Assembly: GCA_034687125.1 (NCBI GenBank)
Contig: JAQGBZ010000103.1
Coordinates: forward strand, 62,001 to 126,000
Length of the DNA stretch: 64,000 nt
Source of the DNA: Neelides folsomi
Lineage: Eukaryota > Arthropoda > Collembola > Neelipleona > Neelidae
Direction: 5' to 3'
Part shown: positions 12,125 through 26,000 of the stretch, piece by piece
Numbering within the stretch: the stretch's first letter is position 1
Layout: every line of letters starts with the position of its first letter
The notes under the pieces: generated by a model
Database searches by the model: none
What the model was told of the DNA's origin: nothing
The model's input: the letters and a program-made list of their open reading frames with translations, nothing else
Program-made: the position numbers and the translations under genes

Positions 12125-15100
12125 GTGCCGAAGGAACCCATGTGCAGATAATGTATACCTAAGTACATATATTTTATATGTAAAATAATATATAACTTAT
12201 CATCTTTTTACATACTTTGTTGTTGGTATCTTTTATGTATGTATAAATGTCGTATAAAATGATGTGGCAAGGTCTTTTTAAGTATTTTATTATGTATATT
12301 ATTTTAATAGGTTTAGATTAAAAATGTGGATTTTATTATCCTTTTATTCAAAGTTGTATTTCAAAGGAGTTAACTAATTAGAAATTCCTACTGTGAGTAA
12401 ATGCTTTGACCCTTGTGTTCCCAGCTATGTTCAACATGACTTCCTCAAGTAACCAGTTCTTATGAGGCACTTTTATGATTTTACCATGCATAGTTGAACG
12501 AGGTAGAATAACAATAGCTTTGGTAATTGAAACTTCCTATCCACATCTTATACTTTTAAACTTATAAAACTTATTATGCTTACATACATAATATATACCT
12601 TCTACCTTTAAAAAAAAGAATCCCTTCAAGTCAACAAAACAAATATTCCAAAGAAATTGTATATACGATATCATAGGAGAAGAACAGGGCTATTATATTT
12701 CAGGAATAACAACATGATTCTCTGGAAAAAAAGTAATTTTCATAAATTGTTTCTCAAATTATGAAACATTGATGATTTTAAAAATGGAGTTTCAACAAGT
12801 TCTTTTTCCTTATTAAAATATTTATAATTCATGAATTTTAAAGGGACGGGAGAGAATTTAATCAGGGAAATGAGAATTCATTCTCAAAATATATACGAGA
12901 TTGGAGGAGATTGGATAGTAAGCCGAATTTAACCCACGCTCACTTGTCTCTCTTAACCAGTCCGTTATAGTAAATGTATACCACGCTAACTGATTCTCTC
13001 CTATGTATTATGTATAATACATAAATACATATCCGGACCTTATTTTGTATATTTTAATATATAAATTAGTTTCCTCTCATATAAGCCACGACGGCGGTGA
13101 CGTATGAACTCGTAACACAAAAGGGTTTTATACAAATAAGAGGGAGAATCGAGCCCTTGGAGCTACGTCCGAGAAGGCTCTTAATACATCCTCTATTTAC
13201 ACTTCCTCAACAACTTGCTTTATTATGAGGACGTCTCAAAGATTTGGAGATTTCAAGGGTTGCCATTCTTTTTCAAAATTGATCTTCATTTTTTTCATTT
13301 GTTCCCTTTGAAGGGAAGGAGAATAGAATTTTCTTGGTCGAGAAATAAAAATATTACGCATTTGGTTAAAAGAAAGGGAAAAAAAGTGAAAAGGGATTTT
13401 CAAATAAGGAATAAAATATTCCTATATCTTTACTCATATGCATATCATGTGAGAAATATAAGTGATCGTGAGGGAAGATGAGTAGTGGGGAGGCTGTGAG
13501 TAACAAATTCATATTATATTTTATATATTGCTTCAACTTTTGGGATCGGTCCATTCCGGAGTCCTGAAGGGTAAAGTAGGGAGCCTTTTGGTTCTCCCTG
13601 TTTGGCTCATCCACTCTGTGCATTAGGAGAACTACCACATCTCTAACACTATTATTACATCACGTATAGCTAGGGCTCGTTTTTCGTGGTGTGGGTTCGT
13701 ATATAGGGAAATACGCTTTTTCCACTACTCCACTACTTACTACAATGAAGAGACGCACGTTGCACTTTACATTGTCAGAGATGTGAATTGCTCTCTTGTT
13801 TCTCCGCCTCTCTTTCAACATCAGGGTTTATATATCCCTTCAGTTCACCAACTCTTCCGCTCATATTGTAAACATTTCCTATGACCAACTTTCATAATAC
13901 CATCAAGTTCCACAAGGGCAAGGATGCAGTATTACTGCTACACAAATATACCGCTTTTTACAATTCTTCTATTCAAATTGTTTATATCAAAATTACAATT
14001 ACAATATAAACAATATGTATCCTATAGTATATCATTATTCTGGATTTCTAATCAAATACAATTTTATAAGATATACAAATATGTATATTTATTAATTGAG
14101 GGAATATTGAATAGAGATGAATTCTATATACAATAGAGGAAGTTTATGAACAGAATTGAGTATATTGAAAGATTGAAACGATTGAACCATATAATTTTTA
14201 ATATACAGATGTCATTATTAATACAACATGTATAAAATAATATACTGCATATACCATTGTGGTACTGTATGTTGGTGGTATTTAGGCTGTTGGATGTGTA
14301 AGGTTATTTGGGGTTCTTTTCTTTCACCCTTTCCGGCCAACAAGTCTGACAAGTGAATGGCGGAGGTCGGAAGTCATTTCATCAGCTTTCCCTTCAAATC
14401 CCCTCACTTTCCCGGGTCGTCCAAAGGTTCATCCGGGCATTTATTGGCCTATATGTTGCGGAGTGGTGGGACAAGGAGGGTTTCCCCTTTTGAATCGAGT
14501 GGAAATGATCCCTTTGAGTTCTCATCCTATTTAGCACTTCATATTGCCTAAGCTCCCCTTTAGCTCCGCTACCAAGTCTGAAACCATTAAGGGCTTTAAC
14601 CAGACGGGCCTTCCCAATTGACTCAATCCTTTTCCTCTCATCATCATCATGAATCTCTCGGTGGTTCGACGGGTCGAGTATGTACGGTTGATATGTAATG
14701 TGCGCCTCACTTTTCCCTATTATTCTCCTCTTCTTGTTTTCTCCAAGTTGAAAATCTGCAAGTTTTAAAAGTTTTTATCCCTCCCTTCTGCATTCAATCA
14801 CGGACTTGTTTTAACGTCCCAAGTCTATATCATATAGTTCTCTCTATTGGGTAGGAATAGGGGTAGTTAGGTTGTAAATTATTAATTAAGAGAGGAAAAC
14901 CTTGGGGGTAAACGTAGTAAAAAAAAGTTAAAGCCTTATTGCCAGATGCTGTGACTGTTTCACTCTAATATATTATATTTATTATATAACCACCAATACA
15001 ATATCTAATGTATATTGAGAGAATCAGTCGAGATGATGTCTATTAGCGGATGAGGGGAGCTTAAGCGAATTTTTACCTGATTATGCTCCAGAGATAAGAA

Positions 15101-16522
15101 ATCAGAGGTTTTTCATATCCAACTTCCCTGATTGAATTTGGAGAGAATCTGAGGGAGCTTTTCCTGTTTTTCCCATGTGCAGAGTGGGAAATGAATAAGT
15201 AACAGGTTCTGGTTCCAATTGAGTAGTCAATGAATGTTTCCTGGAGGAGTCCAGAGTGTCTGATTCATTTCCTCAAAATGACGAATGAAGGCATGAAATT
15301 GAAAAATTTAAAATTTTTGACTCATCGCCCCCTCAATCTGATTCGATTTAGGTGTTGACTGTGGGATGAGGGAAAGAAATTGAAGGGAAACTCATCGATT
15401 GGATTAGTTGAAGCTGCTTGAACTCTCAAACCCGTAGGTGGAGGTGATCCGGCGAGAGAATTACTTTAAGTTTTAGTTGGTGGCTAAAGGGGGGAAATTC
15501 GTTGGCCAACGGAACGAATGGCTTTCCCAGTAAGAAAAAGTTAGAGAATAAGTTTTTATGGTGAAATAAAATAAGCCATTTTCCGCATTTGGTGAGGGCA
15601 TTATCAGGGAGAGGAGGTGGGGAGCCTTAGAGAAAATCTAATGTAATGTACTCTTCTTCAAGAAATGAAATGAAAGTTTAAGTTTCTCTCCTCGTTGGCT
15701 CCTTTGGGCTATACATAACATAAAGGTAGGAGCGAGAGTGTTAGTTAGAGTATTGGCCATTTGAGATCTTAGGTAGTAGTTGTAACTAGTAAGTTGTTAA
15801 GCTCCTTTCGACTCTGCTAATGGTCGGATAGCGGGGAGAATAAAGAGTGGAGAGAGATCGGGAAAAAGGAGTAACGTACACATATATTAAATATGATCTT
15901 TGAATTACATTATTCCAAGAGTTTTGAGAGAAGAAAAGTATTCTTGTAATAATAATTCCGAGGAAGTGAGAGGGAAGAAGTTATCTAATAATACGTACGA
16001 ATGTAATATAATGTATACCTGGTTGGAGTCGGAGAAGGGCGAGGGCAAGTTGTAAAATATATATAATTTAGGCATGGGGAATGAAGAAATATTATATTTA
16101 GTAGTGAGATTTTAGTGCGTACATTAGAAAAGTCCTCGTGGTTGGTCCATACATATCTTGTATGTGTACCTTGTAACGTCCCTTTAGAACCTCTGTTTGC
16201 TCTGAGAGAGAAAGTTGTTAAGTATGTATGACCGGAGTTTTTATATATTTATATATTCCCTCTCAACCTCTATACATTTTATATACGGGCGAGTAAGTAT
16301 ATATAGAATATAAATGGCTCCCACAGCTTCCCCATTTTTATTATAAATGTATAATATCGATCTCGACCATTTTTTCCGGAGGGGCTGAGGGAGATTTTGA
16401 ACGTTGAGAGCATACCGAGAAGAACCATGAGGATGTTGAACGTACCCTTACACGTAATGGAGTAAACGTACTACTATTACGTATTTTGAGATGGTTTAAT
16501 AGAGGAGTGAAGATCCGAACTT

Positions 16523-16542
16523 GTGGTGGTGATGGTGGTGGT
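16523..16542. repeat. GGT/GAT trinucleotide tract
   Basis: Short GGT repeats with one GAT interruption in a GC-richer patch. Confidence 0.6.
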
Positions 16543-16663
16543 ACCTGACCCCCGATGGAACGACCCGATCCACCTCCCCCGACCCTTCTCCTCCCGCCGG
16601 AGTAATTGCAAGAATTAAATTGCATTAGCTATTTGCTGTAAATGAGTTCTCCCGTGCTTCCCT

Positions 16664-16895
16664 ATCTTTTGTGCCTCTAATTCTCTTTTTGCATTGATTT
16701 TTCATTTCACCATCCATATCTCCCTTTCTCTCTCCCGCCCCTTCGTCTCTCCCCCTTTTAATTCCTCCCCTCCCTCCCGCTACCCTTTTATTCTAATTTC
16801 TTTCTCTCTCATTATCGATTTTTAATCTTTTTCACTCTCGAAAAATTCTATGGAACTTATTTTATCTTTTTAACTTTTTAACACTCCCTCTCACT
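16664..16895. other. Pyrimidine-rich stretch
   Basis: About 230 bp that is nearly all C and T on the plus strand (GA-rich on the minus strand), with many CTCTC and CCCTCC words. It is low-complexity and possibly a GAGA-type chromatin element. Nothing coding is visible. Confidence 0.5.
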
Positions 16896-19800
16896 CTCCC
16901 ATCAATGTGGATGGGAGGAAATGGAGGAAAAAAGCGTAGGTGTGAGTTTACGCATCTCTTTTCTTTCATCTTCCACTGCCCTCATGTTCTCATTCTAGAG
17001 GCCTAAGATTGATATACTTTACTTGTCTCAATTTGACAATTGAGTTTATTTTCGTTTTCTCTTTCCAAACTTTTCAATTTAGGATAAAATGGTAGTGAGG
17101 ATGTGCCGTGTATCATGTAATGTATTATTTGTAAAATCTCCTCTTGTGCCAATGACAAACCTTCGCGATGGATGACGCATAAAATAGAAAAGTTTCTAAA
17201 TTTAATAATAGCTATATAACAATATTATTAGCACGTTATAACTTTTCTGTAGAGTGAGTATAATGTTTTAATATTATAAAAAGTAATACATAAATTCTAT
17301 CTCTTATACGGCTTCGTTTTCATTTAGTCTCTACACTTATTCTATCAATTGTTGGACCACATTTGCCTCCTAGGAAGATTTTTTAGCTATGTGTTATATC
17401 CTTTAAACTCCGTTTGGGACTATATCCATTAACTAAATTGTATTAGGCTGTTGAAAGTATACATTTCTTCGTTTCACGGGTTTCACGGTGGTATTACGGC
17501 GTTGGAAGGGAAGAAAGCTTCATTATTCATTATTTCATTATGTTTCTTCTCATGTAATAAATAGATGGAAGGCTCTTGAAGCTTTCTCTGTGATCTCCTA
17601 ATCATATCAAAGATTCCCAGTGAGTAATGCTAGCTAATATACCAAGCTTAGATTTGAGTTTGTAAAATGCGTAATGGAATTTCCTATTCCTGGCGACGAG
17701 CCTAAGACTGTCTACTTAGGGATCAATTGGTCGCAGGGCAAGTCATGGTACACTTGATTTTGATAGTAAGAGAGAATCATTATATTAAAAGTGGATGTAG
17801 TAAATAAAAGCCATTTTTACTACGCAGCGTCTTCTCCTACCTTTTATTTATCCTTTCAATGGTTCTCTCTTTTTCCTCGAGAGAATTCCCTTTTCTCCCG
17901 GATATTTAAATTAAATTGGGACTATTAACTCTCCTTCTACCTCTCTGCATATCGGTTGTTCATAAATGGAAAATTTAGTTCACTTGCGCTCACCCGTCTT
18001 TGGGGAAAAAATTTTCCTTGAATAATATTACATCCTGTCTCGCCGCACTTAAAAACGTCTCTCGGGCTAATATAGAATATCGGGTTATTCCATTTATGTA
18101 CATCCCAGCCATACATGCTTTTAAAAGTCTCAAACATCCAAATGACAGACATTTTGTGTATGTTAATATTTCCTCATTAATTGGGAGAGATTTCATATGT
18201 TGTTTGTTGAGCGAGGGGAAATGACAAAAGTGGAATGATTCCCCTTCTTTTCCCCCAACATCATGTTTGTCACTCTGCGACTCTTGTTAATTTTTAAGTA
18301 AAATTGAAACTGTTGAGCCGTGAGTTTTTAGTTTGAGCCTGTTATGTTGAATGAAAGTGGGAAAGTTTATAATGATGAAAAGTCTGCGTTCTCCGTCGTT
18401 TGGAAAGAATGAGATTGAAGAGTAAATTTTCTCCAACTTTTCCAAATGCCTTTTTTTTAAATTAAATCTCTAAATTTATTACTAACATTAGGTAAATATT
18501 TTACCTTTGCCTTTCCTATGTTTAGATGTGTATTTTCTTCTGAAATTTGACTTTGTGTCCAAAATACTACATTGGATTTTATATACTATTTGAGAGTATA
18601 TGACTGTATATGGAATATTAATATTAAATTAATAATGAGTTTATACCATGTGCTCATTGTGGAGAAAATGCCAATATCATTAAATATTAGTAATTGGAGG
18701 TATTTTTCCAACTGTAATAAATAGTCATAAGTATTATAAGTAAATTTATGGTCCTAGTAAAAGCTAATAGTTAAAAGCTGATTATACTTCAAGATATAAT
18801 ATATTTGCATCTCCCCCATTCGATTCCTTTTATTGTAATTATGGTCGTAATCTTATTTTCCTCGCTCATATCATAATTTGAATTTCCTCGCTCATCGGGC
18901 TCGGTCGGTAAATGCGAATTCCCACTGCCAACATCATAATTTATTTATTATAATTAAACATAATATGCGCCTTAGCTCTCCCTTGTCATAACCGTTGTGG
19001 GTCGGTCTGGGAAAAAGAACGATTAGCATTCTTCTCATTATCGTTATCATTAAGTATAAATATTCGTGAATAAATAGTCATCTGAAGACGTCTGGGCTCG
19101 ACATTTCCCCATTTTTCTCAACTTATTACAACTCCCAATGGCTGAGGAGGAAGGGACTCCCAAAGAGATTGTATAATAATAAAGATAAAGAGAAAAGTGG
19201 GCTAATGGTCCCAGCTCCCTGTCTCAATCTGAGTCTGTGTTTGCCTGAAACTGACGAGATAGTTTTTAAAACCCTATAGATATTAAAAACATTCATAACG
19301 TTCCACTATCAATTTATTAAGTACATGTAAAAAAACTCATGAGTTTGTTTTTACAATCTGTTCCTTTCTTCTTTGGGTGTTTGTTGTGTGATATCGTGTA
19401 GTGGAAGATACGCGTGGATGTTTGTTTGTACTTGAGGTCAAACCTTTCCCAGTGCGTACCTGTGCATCGGAGGCTCATGGCTCATGCATTAAATATGTAG
19501 TGTCTTGTTCGTAATTTTTTCCTCAAAGTGTTACTTATAATACTATAAGAACATTGGTATAAGGACATGTTGAACCATATCGGAAGCTAGCGGAGGAATA
19601 AAAGGGGAAAGAAGGGACGGGCGAGGGAGAGTCCTCGACTGATTTCCCGATTGATGGGAATGAATATTACATGAAAGGTTCGCCCACCTATTAGTTCCTC
19701 ATACCTCCAGTGCACTTTGTTCTTGTTCCTCCTGTGGAAATGCATCTTAAACACATTTGTCTCTCAGGGTCTCTGATAATAACCTTTGGTGCATAAAAAG

Positions 19801-22502
19801 GTCGAGGGGGATCTTTTTTTTCCTTTTTTCACTCTGTATGCGAAATCTTCAGACCACCCGACTTGACTCCCACGAAGACACACGTACAGTACATAAACAA
19901 ATGTAAAGTGAATCTCTCTTGCCACTTTAATTTTATGGATCTCAAGATGTGTCATTGGTTCCCAAGAGATAAAGTGAAATGACAGTCGAATTTTATTTAT
20001 TTACGATGCCATCGGGCTGTTCTAAATAACTGATCTTACTACACTGATCTTATTACAACAATACCTAGAATATCGATTTAGTAATCATTTATTTTATCAT
20101 AATGGCACTGATTGGGATTGGGTTTTATAATATTCAGCATTATTTCCAATATCTATGAAAATTATGAACAATTGGACTGTTATGGGTGCGTAAGTAGGGC
20201 GGCGACGGTGACGAGGGTTGTTGTTGTTCTTTTACCATAAATTCGCGGGATCAGTTTTACATACCTTTTTTGAGTGTTTGGAGATAATTTTAGCTCCAAA
20301 GGCCTTTCCTCTCCGTCTAGCCCTAATATGTAAATATTTAATGGGTGTACTAAAGATAGGAGATTTAAATTGATTAAAACGTCTAGATAAAGAAATCCGT
20401 GAGGGCGTGAGGTTGAGGATTGTTTGAGTAGGATTAAATCAAAACTCACAACATTCACGCAGCATCAGACTCTTCTTCTGTTTACATTATTATTACTTCA
20501 ACTATTAGACATATTTACCTACATCACTAATTTATATAAGTATCGTATTCTACATTAGATATCTTCGATATTATAATTATAAATATGTTTGAGTTTCATA
20601 AAGAGTATTAAATATCATAAAAATAAAATTTCCTGGAATTGAATTCTACTACGATGTAAACATACAGAGTAATGTGCTTTATAATTTATAGTAATGATAG
20701 GTAGAGATGTTGCAATACGAATATTATAATAGAATGTAAGTTCTTAGTTCGAGTATAATTGGAATAATTCGCGGAATTGTGCGGTTTTGTTCAACTAGTA
20801 CGATTTTGTTTACTAACATTGGGAAGTGTAGGTGCTCTTGACATTGTCTTTCTACAGAAAGAGCGTAAAAGGAAAAGAGGTGAATGGAAGTTTCTATGTG
20901 TAGTTGCTCGTACTTTCATTCCATTGGGGAGATAGGGACGCAAGTGTGGTTGTAGTAAAAGAGGAAAATCTGGAGCTTTCCTCGTGGATATAATGCGAAA
21001 ATAGTGAAAGAAGGCGGCATAACTACACGCGCCCTACTTGACTCCTATTCACGAGGAGGAACTTCTTTGTCAAGATTGTCACAGGTGATTAAGATATAAA
21101 AGCGAATGGGCGGATCTTTCCAAACGGCTCACAACCAGATGAAATTCCTTCTCATTTTCTTTTTAATGTGATATACCGACTAATTTCATTTAAGAGCTTA
21201 AGACACTGACTCAATACAACTAGGCTTTATATTTATTATATCTATAGTTAGTTAGTTAAACTTGGAACATAAGAGCGTAAAGAGGGATTTGATACTTTGT
21301 ATTATTTTATTCACAAATGCGTATAAACATCAACATCCCCGTAAGATTGTTGTTGGCAAATGGCCCTGAAGTTCTCGCGATTGGCGCAAACGAATGTTCA
21401 ATGTATTAAAAGCTCCTCCGTGCTTCCGAAACCTTATCGAGAAAAAGTAAATATAAAAATATATAAATGACTCGGAATTAAATTCGGGTGTTGGGAGAAA
21501 TAAGTTAAAAAATTTATTTTTTGGAACCCTCCCAGCTCGACTCCGCTCAATCGATAAATCAATATGTAGACTTTATAATGAATTATTAATTTTATAGTTT
21601 AGAGAAGGGCTAAAGGCATATGAAATAAAGTGCTAGGTAGCATGGAGCTAGGAGGAAGGGGCCTATACAAGTTATGTATATTTTCATCCTCATCGTTTCA
21701 TCAACCATCGATTTTCTCATTTATGTGTTTTGGAAAATTTGTGCTGCAGCACCCCATTGAGTCAAAATTCCCCGAATCCAAAATTATACAAATCGTTTAT
21801 GAGCAAAGGTATATATTTATGAAAGTGTGATAGTTTTCCTTAATATCTCTCCCTTACATGGCTCGTCCTCGTCCAATGACTAAATAATTATGTATCGAAA
21901 GCGAAGTGACATGCCATTCTACAAACTTTAATATTATTAATAATTCCTTTCCCTTCCTTCTTTTTAACTTCTTATTCCTCATATTTGCTTATTTGACCTT
22001 TTACTTTAACCGACTTTTAATTGCTCAAAGATAGGTCAAAATTATTAAAATGCTTTATGAAACTTTAAGATTTTTAATTAAGTTTTAATATAAAATCCAG
22101 TTAATTCATATTCATATACAAATTCATGTATTGTAGTACAGCGTATACAGATATGGTACATTGCATCTGCAAAGGTACAAACTAGATTAATTCATACTTT
22201 TGGCTCTGTGGCTTCTGTGCGTTAATTCACATTTCCAAAAAGCCCAAATGATCATTTCGCACCTTTATTGAGAAAGTTGGGAAAGAATTGGACGTGAAGT
22301 TCTCAATTAAAGGGAATTAGAAAAGAGAAAAAGATTTGAGATGAAATGAGATTCTGCCAGAATGGTCTCATTCTAACGTATGTTTCTAATTAGGTGTGAT
22401 CTTGGTCCATGGTCCTCGTATAATTATATTGTCTCCGAAAGAAACCCGGTCAAATTCATTAGAAAAAACTTGCTCAATTCCCTCTTTTATTTTTCATTGC
22501 AG

Positions 22503-23087
22503 ATCAGAGCTAAGGTCGTCGGTGGGAAATTGAAGGAAAGTCATCAAGAAGTCGTCGGCGTTCTCATCATCCCCAAACTCGTGGATTTCCTCGGTGAAAA
22601 GGAGCCATATAAGGTTGTGTATGAGAAGGCCACAAGGGAGCCAAAGACCCGTCCTTCCCTCTCTGTGGAGCAATAATGTAGAGCTAATTTGACCATTGTA
22701 CATTTCCGCTCTCGCGTGGGGAACTGTGTGAGAGCTCGTCGAGTGAGTGTGGGATCAATAGTGGAAAGAAGGAATGAGACCTTCATAATACAAGTCGAGT
22801 GAAAGACTCTTGCTAGTTTCTATATATCGGGGTGAGGGGAGACTCAAATTCGTGTGGAAGGAACAAGCGTTAAATCCTTCAATCTCGACTCTAATCCGTG
22901 GTTTTCCCTTTGGCTTTTCCCTGAGTGAGAGTGACAAGGAAAGGAGTGATATACTTACTATATCCCAACACACACATACACACCGCTCAACAACTCCCGG
23001 TGAAGTCGATGGAAGTCTTGAGTGACTCTTCCCATAAGTGAGCATAGGTATATCCCAAATAGGCTCTCAAGTGCCACTCACGTCAAG
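22503..23087 (+). other. bab: 5' UTR part of the first bab coding exon
   Basis: The acceptor TTTTTCATTGCAG ends at 22502, and the sequence turns GC-richer and stays open to splicing through the bab start at 23088, so this is most simply the 5' leader of that exon. It holds several upstream ATGs, including a start-stop ATG-TAG at 22676-22681. Directly after the acceptor a frame is open for 57 codons (22503-22673, TAA at 22674) with protein-like codon choice. That open frame has no ATG before it inside this exon. Confidence 0.6.
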
Positions 23088-26000
23088 ATGAGTGGGTCTC
23101 CGCCACAGCAGTATTGTCTCCGTTGGAACAACTACCAGAACAACCTGACGAACGTCTTTGACCAACTTTTGCAGTCTGAGGCTTTCGTCGACGTCACGCT
23201 AGCGTGCGATGGGCATTCACTCAAAGCCCACAAAATGGTCTTGTCGGCCTGTTCCCCATACTTCCAATCCCTATTCTTCGACAACCCCTGTACCCATCCC
23301 ATTGTCATCCTGAAGGACATCAAATGGGTGGAACTCAAAAGCGTCGTGGAGTTCATGTACCGTGGAGAGATCAACGTGTCGCAGGAGCAATTGGCTCCAT
23401 TGCTAAAAGTCGCTGAAGTTTTGAAGATCCGCGGATTGGCTGATGTGTCCCGTGGACATGGATCGGACCTTCTCCACCCCCACACAAATGCGAATCATCA
23501 TAGCAATGACGGGGAAACGGAACACCCAGATAGGACCAATGGGCTTCCCCACCACGTGTCAAGTGTCCATGCTCACCTTCTCGCATCGCTGAGGAGAAAG
23601 AGGAGAAAATTGTCAAATGAGTGTCGAGAGAGGGACGGCAGTCCGAGCCCTTCTGACCTACAGGACGACCACGACCACAACAATGTTGACGAACATAGCA
23701 GTAATGGAGACTTTGACCATTCACCTGCACTGTCAGGGACGGCAGAATCACTCGCGGCTTTAATTCCGCCATCGAACACTCCGACAACGCCGGGCGGAAC
23801 TTCGGTCGTTGCGATTAACACTGGACAGGGGATCGGATCGGCGGCGGCGGCCGCTGCAGCAGCCACGCTTTCCTCAATGAGCTCTTCTCTTCTTGGGCTT
23901 CATTCGTCTGGACAAGGGCCGACACCTGGGACTTCATCCAGCGTGGCAAATGAGATGGACTTGAAACCAGGGATTGTTGAAATGATTCGTGAAGAAGAAA
24001 GGGTAAGAGCCTTTTGTATTCTCCCAATGTCCGTTTTTTAATCCTATTCTACAAATCGCATTTTTCATAAGTGAAAAAATGAGTTTGGCCGGAAGGGGAA
24101 TTGTAATATATACGGTTTAGTTGTACGCAACGCGAAGGCCAAGATCCCTTTTCATTATTCCGTGAGAGAGTGTATATAAGGGAATAATGAATAATAGATA
24201 AGGAGTCGTATTAGATATAGTTGATAAATGTGAGCGTCATAGCGGGAAGAATGTTCGGAGGAAGAGATGGAGATTTGAATTATCGGAGGATTTGAGAATT
24301 AAGTTTGAGTTGGGATGCATTCCAGGGAATGGAATTAATTTCTTTGAGGGAGAGGGAAGGAGAGAAGCTAATTGAGGTCGAATGCCTCCCTAACGAGCAT
24401 TTCTTCAATAACTCAGACATTTCCCTTTCGTAATAAGCTGACATCAACACGAATGCATATTTTACCTCTATGAGTTTTTCCATCCTTCGATTTACACAAT
24501 TTGGAGCTGCTGGAGATATGAAATCTATAAATTATTATTTTCTTAAAAGTATAAGTATATGTATTTATACATAACTTTTAGGAGGGGTGGAGAGATATAA
24601 AGATATAAGGAAGCACGTGGCAAAGTTTGGGATCTTCATTCACTTTTTTCCATTAAACATTTCCCTTACAACGTTACAACTTTTCGCGTTATTTTAAATC
24701 GAAAGTTTTTTCCGGTCTTTTTCTTATTTTATATTTTAACGAAACAGTTTGGAGTCAAAGGGAGTGGATTCGTAAAAATACATTGTACATTTATTACACA
24801 CTACGTGCCGAACTGCTCAAACTACTTGGGATATTTCCTATAACGTCCAAATGATCCAAAGATGATGACTTTAACCTCTGCCATACGCATTTTCCCTTCA
24901 AAACTGACTAGTGCGGTTGTTGGGAAGATGAGGGAATGTTGCGTAAAAGTGAAAATAGGAAATGTGTTAAAAGAAGTTACCCGGGGACCGCAAGGAAAGA
25001 CGAGGGTCCTGTATATACATAGTTATGAGCGGAAATAGGGTTTTTCGGTGCGTAGAGAAAGTATGATGGTTAGCAGATGCTCCAGAACTTATTATCCGGA
25101 AAAATATCTCGCCTCGCGCGGAGTGATATTGGATTTGGAGGAGAGGAAATTAAAATATTTTGGCGAGAGATATTAAAAATTCTTACGAGAGGATAATCAG
25201 TGAGGAAATAAATTGAGAGTTCAACTCCCATGCTTTATTTATCCTTCGTCGTCATCTGCGTACTCGGAATCGGCAATTCATTTTTCATTTTTCTCGCTCC
25301 TCCGCCATTTGTTCGCTAACAAGCTGGTCGGCTATCAAACCCCCCGTGTTTGATATACAAAAGGAATAAGTTCAATACGGAAGGGGACGTTTATCTATAA
25401 GAGTCGGAATATAATAAATATATATTATGTATATAAATGTAAGTACTATAGACTATTAAATATAAAGAAGGGGAAGGGGTATAGAGAGGAATATGCCTCC
25501 CCGCTCCCGGGTTTTATTTTATTGAAGGGGAAGTTGTTAAGCGATAATTCAAGCTTTAGGATTTATTTTCTACCCGTGGGGAAATTATTCATGCTCATTT
25601 TTGATATATCGATCCATTTCATATGAGAAATTAATGTATTCAAAGAATGAGAGAAGGTTATATCCAGATTCGGACTTCAATAATACAAAATGGAGTATTT
25701 GAGCCGAAGGAAAATAATTGAGGAAATGATGAGAGGGGGAATAAAATATAAAATAATTCCCTCCCTGTTCCCCCCTTTCATCCTTCTCGAGCGCGTGGAC
25801 CTTCACGGGAGAGGAAAATGCGAGAGAGAAAGAGAGAATTTTGGGGAGACTGTGCAGAAGAGGAAAGTTGTAAGTAGTAAAAGCGTACACATGTAAAAAT
25901 AAGCATGTGAGGAGGGAAGATGATTAGAATTATTAAAATGAACAAGGATGAGGATAATGATCCTAAAGAATTCCCATTTTAAATCAAAATGAAACTCCGT

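Larger units (their letters stand above)
8703..22502. other. Long non-coding domain upstream of bab
   Basis: About 13.8 kb with no gene I can support. It is AT-rich, with scattered GC-richer patches (about 14300-14580, 15000-15880, 16350-16610), a pyrimidine-rich stretch at about 16664-16895, and small repeats near 12101-12124 (AAAT) and 16523-16542 (GGT). Short open frames in it overlap on both strands and look like chance. An intronic or intergenic regulatory role for bab is the natural guess, because the spliced acceptor at 22501-22502 implies that bab has at least one exon somewhere to the left. Confidence 0.45.

Noticed and set aside
14357-14551. A 64-codon frame starting with a real ATG
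   Set aside because: No family resemblance, no splice partner, low-complexity Ser/Gly content; likely chance in a GC-richer patch.
16341-16625. A 94-codon minus-strand frame rich in Gly, Pro and Arg
   Set aside because: Composition follows the GGT and GGAGG tracts in the DNA; no domain or motif seen.
17937-18224. Overlapping open frames on both strands near 18000
   Set aside because: Three frames overlap the same DNA, none with recognisable motifs; treated as chance.
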